Shown: in pieces, positions 61,910 through 64,000 of the stretch | Layout of the letters: the number at the start of each line of letters is the position of its first letter | Position numbering within the stretch: position 1 is the stretch's first letter | Assembly: GCA_012932865.1 (NCBI GenBank) | Contig: SAXG01000021.1 | Coordinates: forward strand, 715,402-779,401 | Source of the DNA: Amylostereum areolatum | Lineage: Eukaryota > Basidiomycota > Agaricomycetes > Russulales > Stereaceae | Length of the DNA: 64,000 nucleotides | Direction of reading: 5' to 3' | Notes under the pieces: model-generated | What the model was told of the DNA's origin: nothing | What the model saw: only the letters and a program-made list of their open reading frames with translations | Databases searched by the model: none | Position numbers and translations under genes: made by a program

Positions 61910-64000
61910 ATGCAACCAGTCCCTCTCCTATACCCTCAGTCACCAAGTTTCGGTTCGATCCCTCCTTTGTATGAGGTCGCAAAAAAATCCCCGAGTCTTC
62001 CTCATGATGGCTTGACAGTGAGCTTATTCGCGTTTGCAGTTAATGAACGCTGCTGACTCGTGTGCTCCATAGTACAAGCCTCCACGAGAGGACGTCTTCC
62101 CCAACTTTGAATCTATACTGTTGGATAATCACGGCAGCCTCTTCGACGATCTCTTACCATCTGCGACTCCACCTGTGGCGACTTCATCTAGCATCCCGCA
62201 ATACTATCCCCCTCCCGACTACCCTCCTCCCGACTCCCCTCCACCAAACCACTATCCTTCCAACTGCAGTCCCCGGAACCCCCTTCTAATCGGACCTCTG
62301 TCATCCCCCTCGTCAACCTCATCTGCCTTTTCATCTACCCCCCCTCACATTCCTTCTGAGTCTAGCCGTCGTGATGGAAAGTCCACAATTGCCCAGGCTG
62401 ATGAAACATTTTTCAAAACGAGGCTTTCTAACCTCGCCGATGTGTGGCAACCGCAAGATGTGCATATCGCAGGCTGTGGGATACAAAGTGAACGCCCTGT
62501 CCTGGACCTGGAACATGCAACACCTCATCAAGAGGACACACTACAGGGAGACAGCCTAAGGTGGGTTTCCAGCCACTATATGGATACCAATCCCAGTTAC
62601 CTCGGAAAAAACTGTCTCGTCACCCCATCCCCTACCGCTGGCTTCTCTTCCTCCAACAACTCTGCTGAGTATAACGCAGCCATACACCAGGTACCTCAAA
62701 GTGCCGCTCTACATGCCCAGGAAGGGGCAAACGTAGGATGCTTCGGCTTTGGGGGGTACTTGGGCTTATTGACGCCGTCCTTGAGCATGGGAAGGAAGAG
62801 AGCTCTCGAGGACAACGGACACACCGAGGTTGCACAACCGCACAAGCGGACCGCACACCGTCCAGGATTCAACCCGCGGATTCGCATCCCAAATTCCACC
62901 GTCATGTCTGCATCCCGCGGGCGGGGCCAAGACGGCACCCCGTTGACCCTGTCCCGGGGTGCACTGCACTGGTCGACGCAGACCTCGTTGGTCCATCAGG
63001 CGCCGACGGTCCAGTCGCTACACCTGCCCGCCTCGCACCCGTCGGCAATGCCGGGCTTCTATCCCCCAACACAACCCCCTTTCCAGCATCAGCGCCTTCT
63101 GAAATCTGGCACGTTTGGGTGATGACGAGGGAGAACCTCTGGCTGCCGAGCAGATGGCAGCGGCCGCAAACCCCATCTCCCGCCCCTCGTCTCTGCTATC
63201 CATACACCCCGCCCGAAACGTTTCTCGTCCATTGGAAGACGAAGAGGAACTGCGCCCTACGAAGCGAGCGGCCGTGGATTTGGACCTGCGGGACCAAGTG
63301 GCAGGACAAGGACCGTGCCGATATCAAGAGGTCGATGTGCAGCCTGTAGCGAGACGTCGTACCACCAAATGCCCCTTGAGGGCTCTTCGATCGTAGATGC
63401 ACGGCGCTCTGCGTCGAATCTGGGTTGGGCCCCTGCGGGCGCTCATACCTTCCACACCGTAAGATCATTAGAAGCGAGCAGGAAGAGGACCTCGAGCAGT
63501 ACACTTTCCAAGGAAGTCTTATCGAGGGGGTTGGTCGAGCAAGAGCAGGAGCAACCGACCCTCCAGGAGCACACGAAGAGAGCAACAAACGGGAAGCCAC
63601 CGTGTCCCGTTTGCGGTAAAACATACAGCAGGAGCGTGGACTTGGTGCGACATATCAAAACCAAAGTGGGACGCGCGCACGGCACGTACCGCGAGGAGAG
63701 CGACATCGCGGTCGTCAGGTGGATATGCCCCATCGAGGGTTGCCGGATGCAAAGCACTCGCGAGGAAAGCGCAAAACGCCATTGTGCGGACAAGCATGGA
63801 GACCCCGACTTGTACGTTCGACTGGGGAAGGGTCAGCCAACTAGGTTGACGGCGAGGAAAGGAGTGAGGTGGGCTGATGAAGACCAACGGGGTTCGATGG
63901 TACGGGTTTTATACGCGACGGTGCCCAGCGCGGTGGTTGCCCGACGAGGTGATTCGTTGTCGCTGTGTGCCCGCATCGATCGACACCTTGTACTCTCTCG
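61910..64000 (+). CDS. C2H2 zinc-finger protein, frame-broken and cut by the window end
   Basis: Exon 1 is 61910-62017 (MQPVPLLYPQSP...). Exon 2 opens at 62073 with YKPPREDVFPNFES and a proline repeat (PPPDYPPPDSPPP), then KRALEDNGHTEVAQPHKR, a nuclear-localisation-like stretch. The frame stops at 63122 but resumes one base off (DDEGEPLAAEQMAAAANP...RPTKRAAVDLDL), then shifts again near 63350. From 63369 it is open to the window end. The first zinc-binding motif (CPVCGKTYSRSVDLVRH at about 63603) has its final His too far away. The second (CPIEGCRMQ...KRHCADKH) is a canonical C-x4-C-x12-H-x4-H finger. It is probably a nuclear DNA-binding protein or its pseudogene. About 700 bp are shared with the remnant at 14110-14840. 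Confidence 0.65.

Overview
This 64 kb window is nuclear DNA of a filamentous basidiomycete, most likely a wood-decay Agaricomycete (the class is well supported, Polyporales is an inference). The evidence is the dense set of short GT-AG introns of about 50-60 bp, gene families typical of these fungi (AA3_2-type GMC oxidoreductases, P450, DUF6534 membrane proteins, F-box proteins, GH28, NoxA), and compact housekeeping genes on both strands.

Layout. 0.9-3.7 kb: a P450 pseudogene carrying two inverted copies of a MITE. 4-4.8 kb (-): isoprenylcysteine methyltransferase. 6-7.3 kb (+): monoacylglycerol-lipase-like hydrolase. 8.6-10.7 kb (+): DUF6534 membrane protein. 11.5-13.1 kb (+): F-box protein with frame breaks. 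14.1-14.8 kb: decayed copy of a C2H2 zinc-finger gene. 16.2-17.9 kb (-): unknown conserved-looking protein with frame breaks. 19.6-26.1 kb (+): tandem GMC oxidoreductases, the first frame-broken and the second intact over 14 exons. 27.5-29.7 kb (+): calcium/calmodulin-dependent protein kinase with an N-myristoylation motif. 31.9-32.8 kb (-): GNAT acetyltransferase. 34.2-36.3 kb (+): secreted GH28 pectinase. 39.4-41.6 kb (-): NADPH oxidase NoxA with one surplus base. 42.4-44.7 kb (-): second DUF6534 protein. 45.4-48.2 kb (+): splicing factor Cdc5/Cef1. 48.4-51.3 kb (-): Ipi1. 51.4-55.2 kb (+): Sds3/Dep1-like subunit of a histone deacetylase complex. 55.5 kb (-): intron-containing tRNA-Thr(CGT). 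56.1-57.7 kb (+): aldo-keto reductase. 57.9-59.0 kb: a pair of 194-bp inverted repeats. 59.2-60.7 kb (+): unknown 472-residue protein. 61.9-64 kb (+): full-length relative of the C2H2 gene at 14 kb, running off the window.

The left half (0-45 kb) is accessory: secreted oxidases and pectinase, a P450, membrane proteins, pseudogenes, mobile-element debris and long gene-free stretches. The right half (45-58 kb) is tightly packed housekeeping DNA: Cdc5 and Ipi1 are tail to tail, and Ipi1 and Sds3-like share a promoter of under 200 bp. I see no operon-like or clearly co-functional cluster. The most notable items are the MITE pair in the P450, the 194-bp inverted repeats, the dense CAGACTG motif array between two divergent genes, both GMC paralogues lacking the second catalytic histidine, and the duplicated zinc-finger sequence 49 kb apart. 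Several genes carry single-base frame breaks, at least one of which (NoxA) looks more like an assembly error than true decay.
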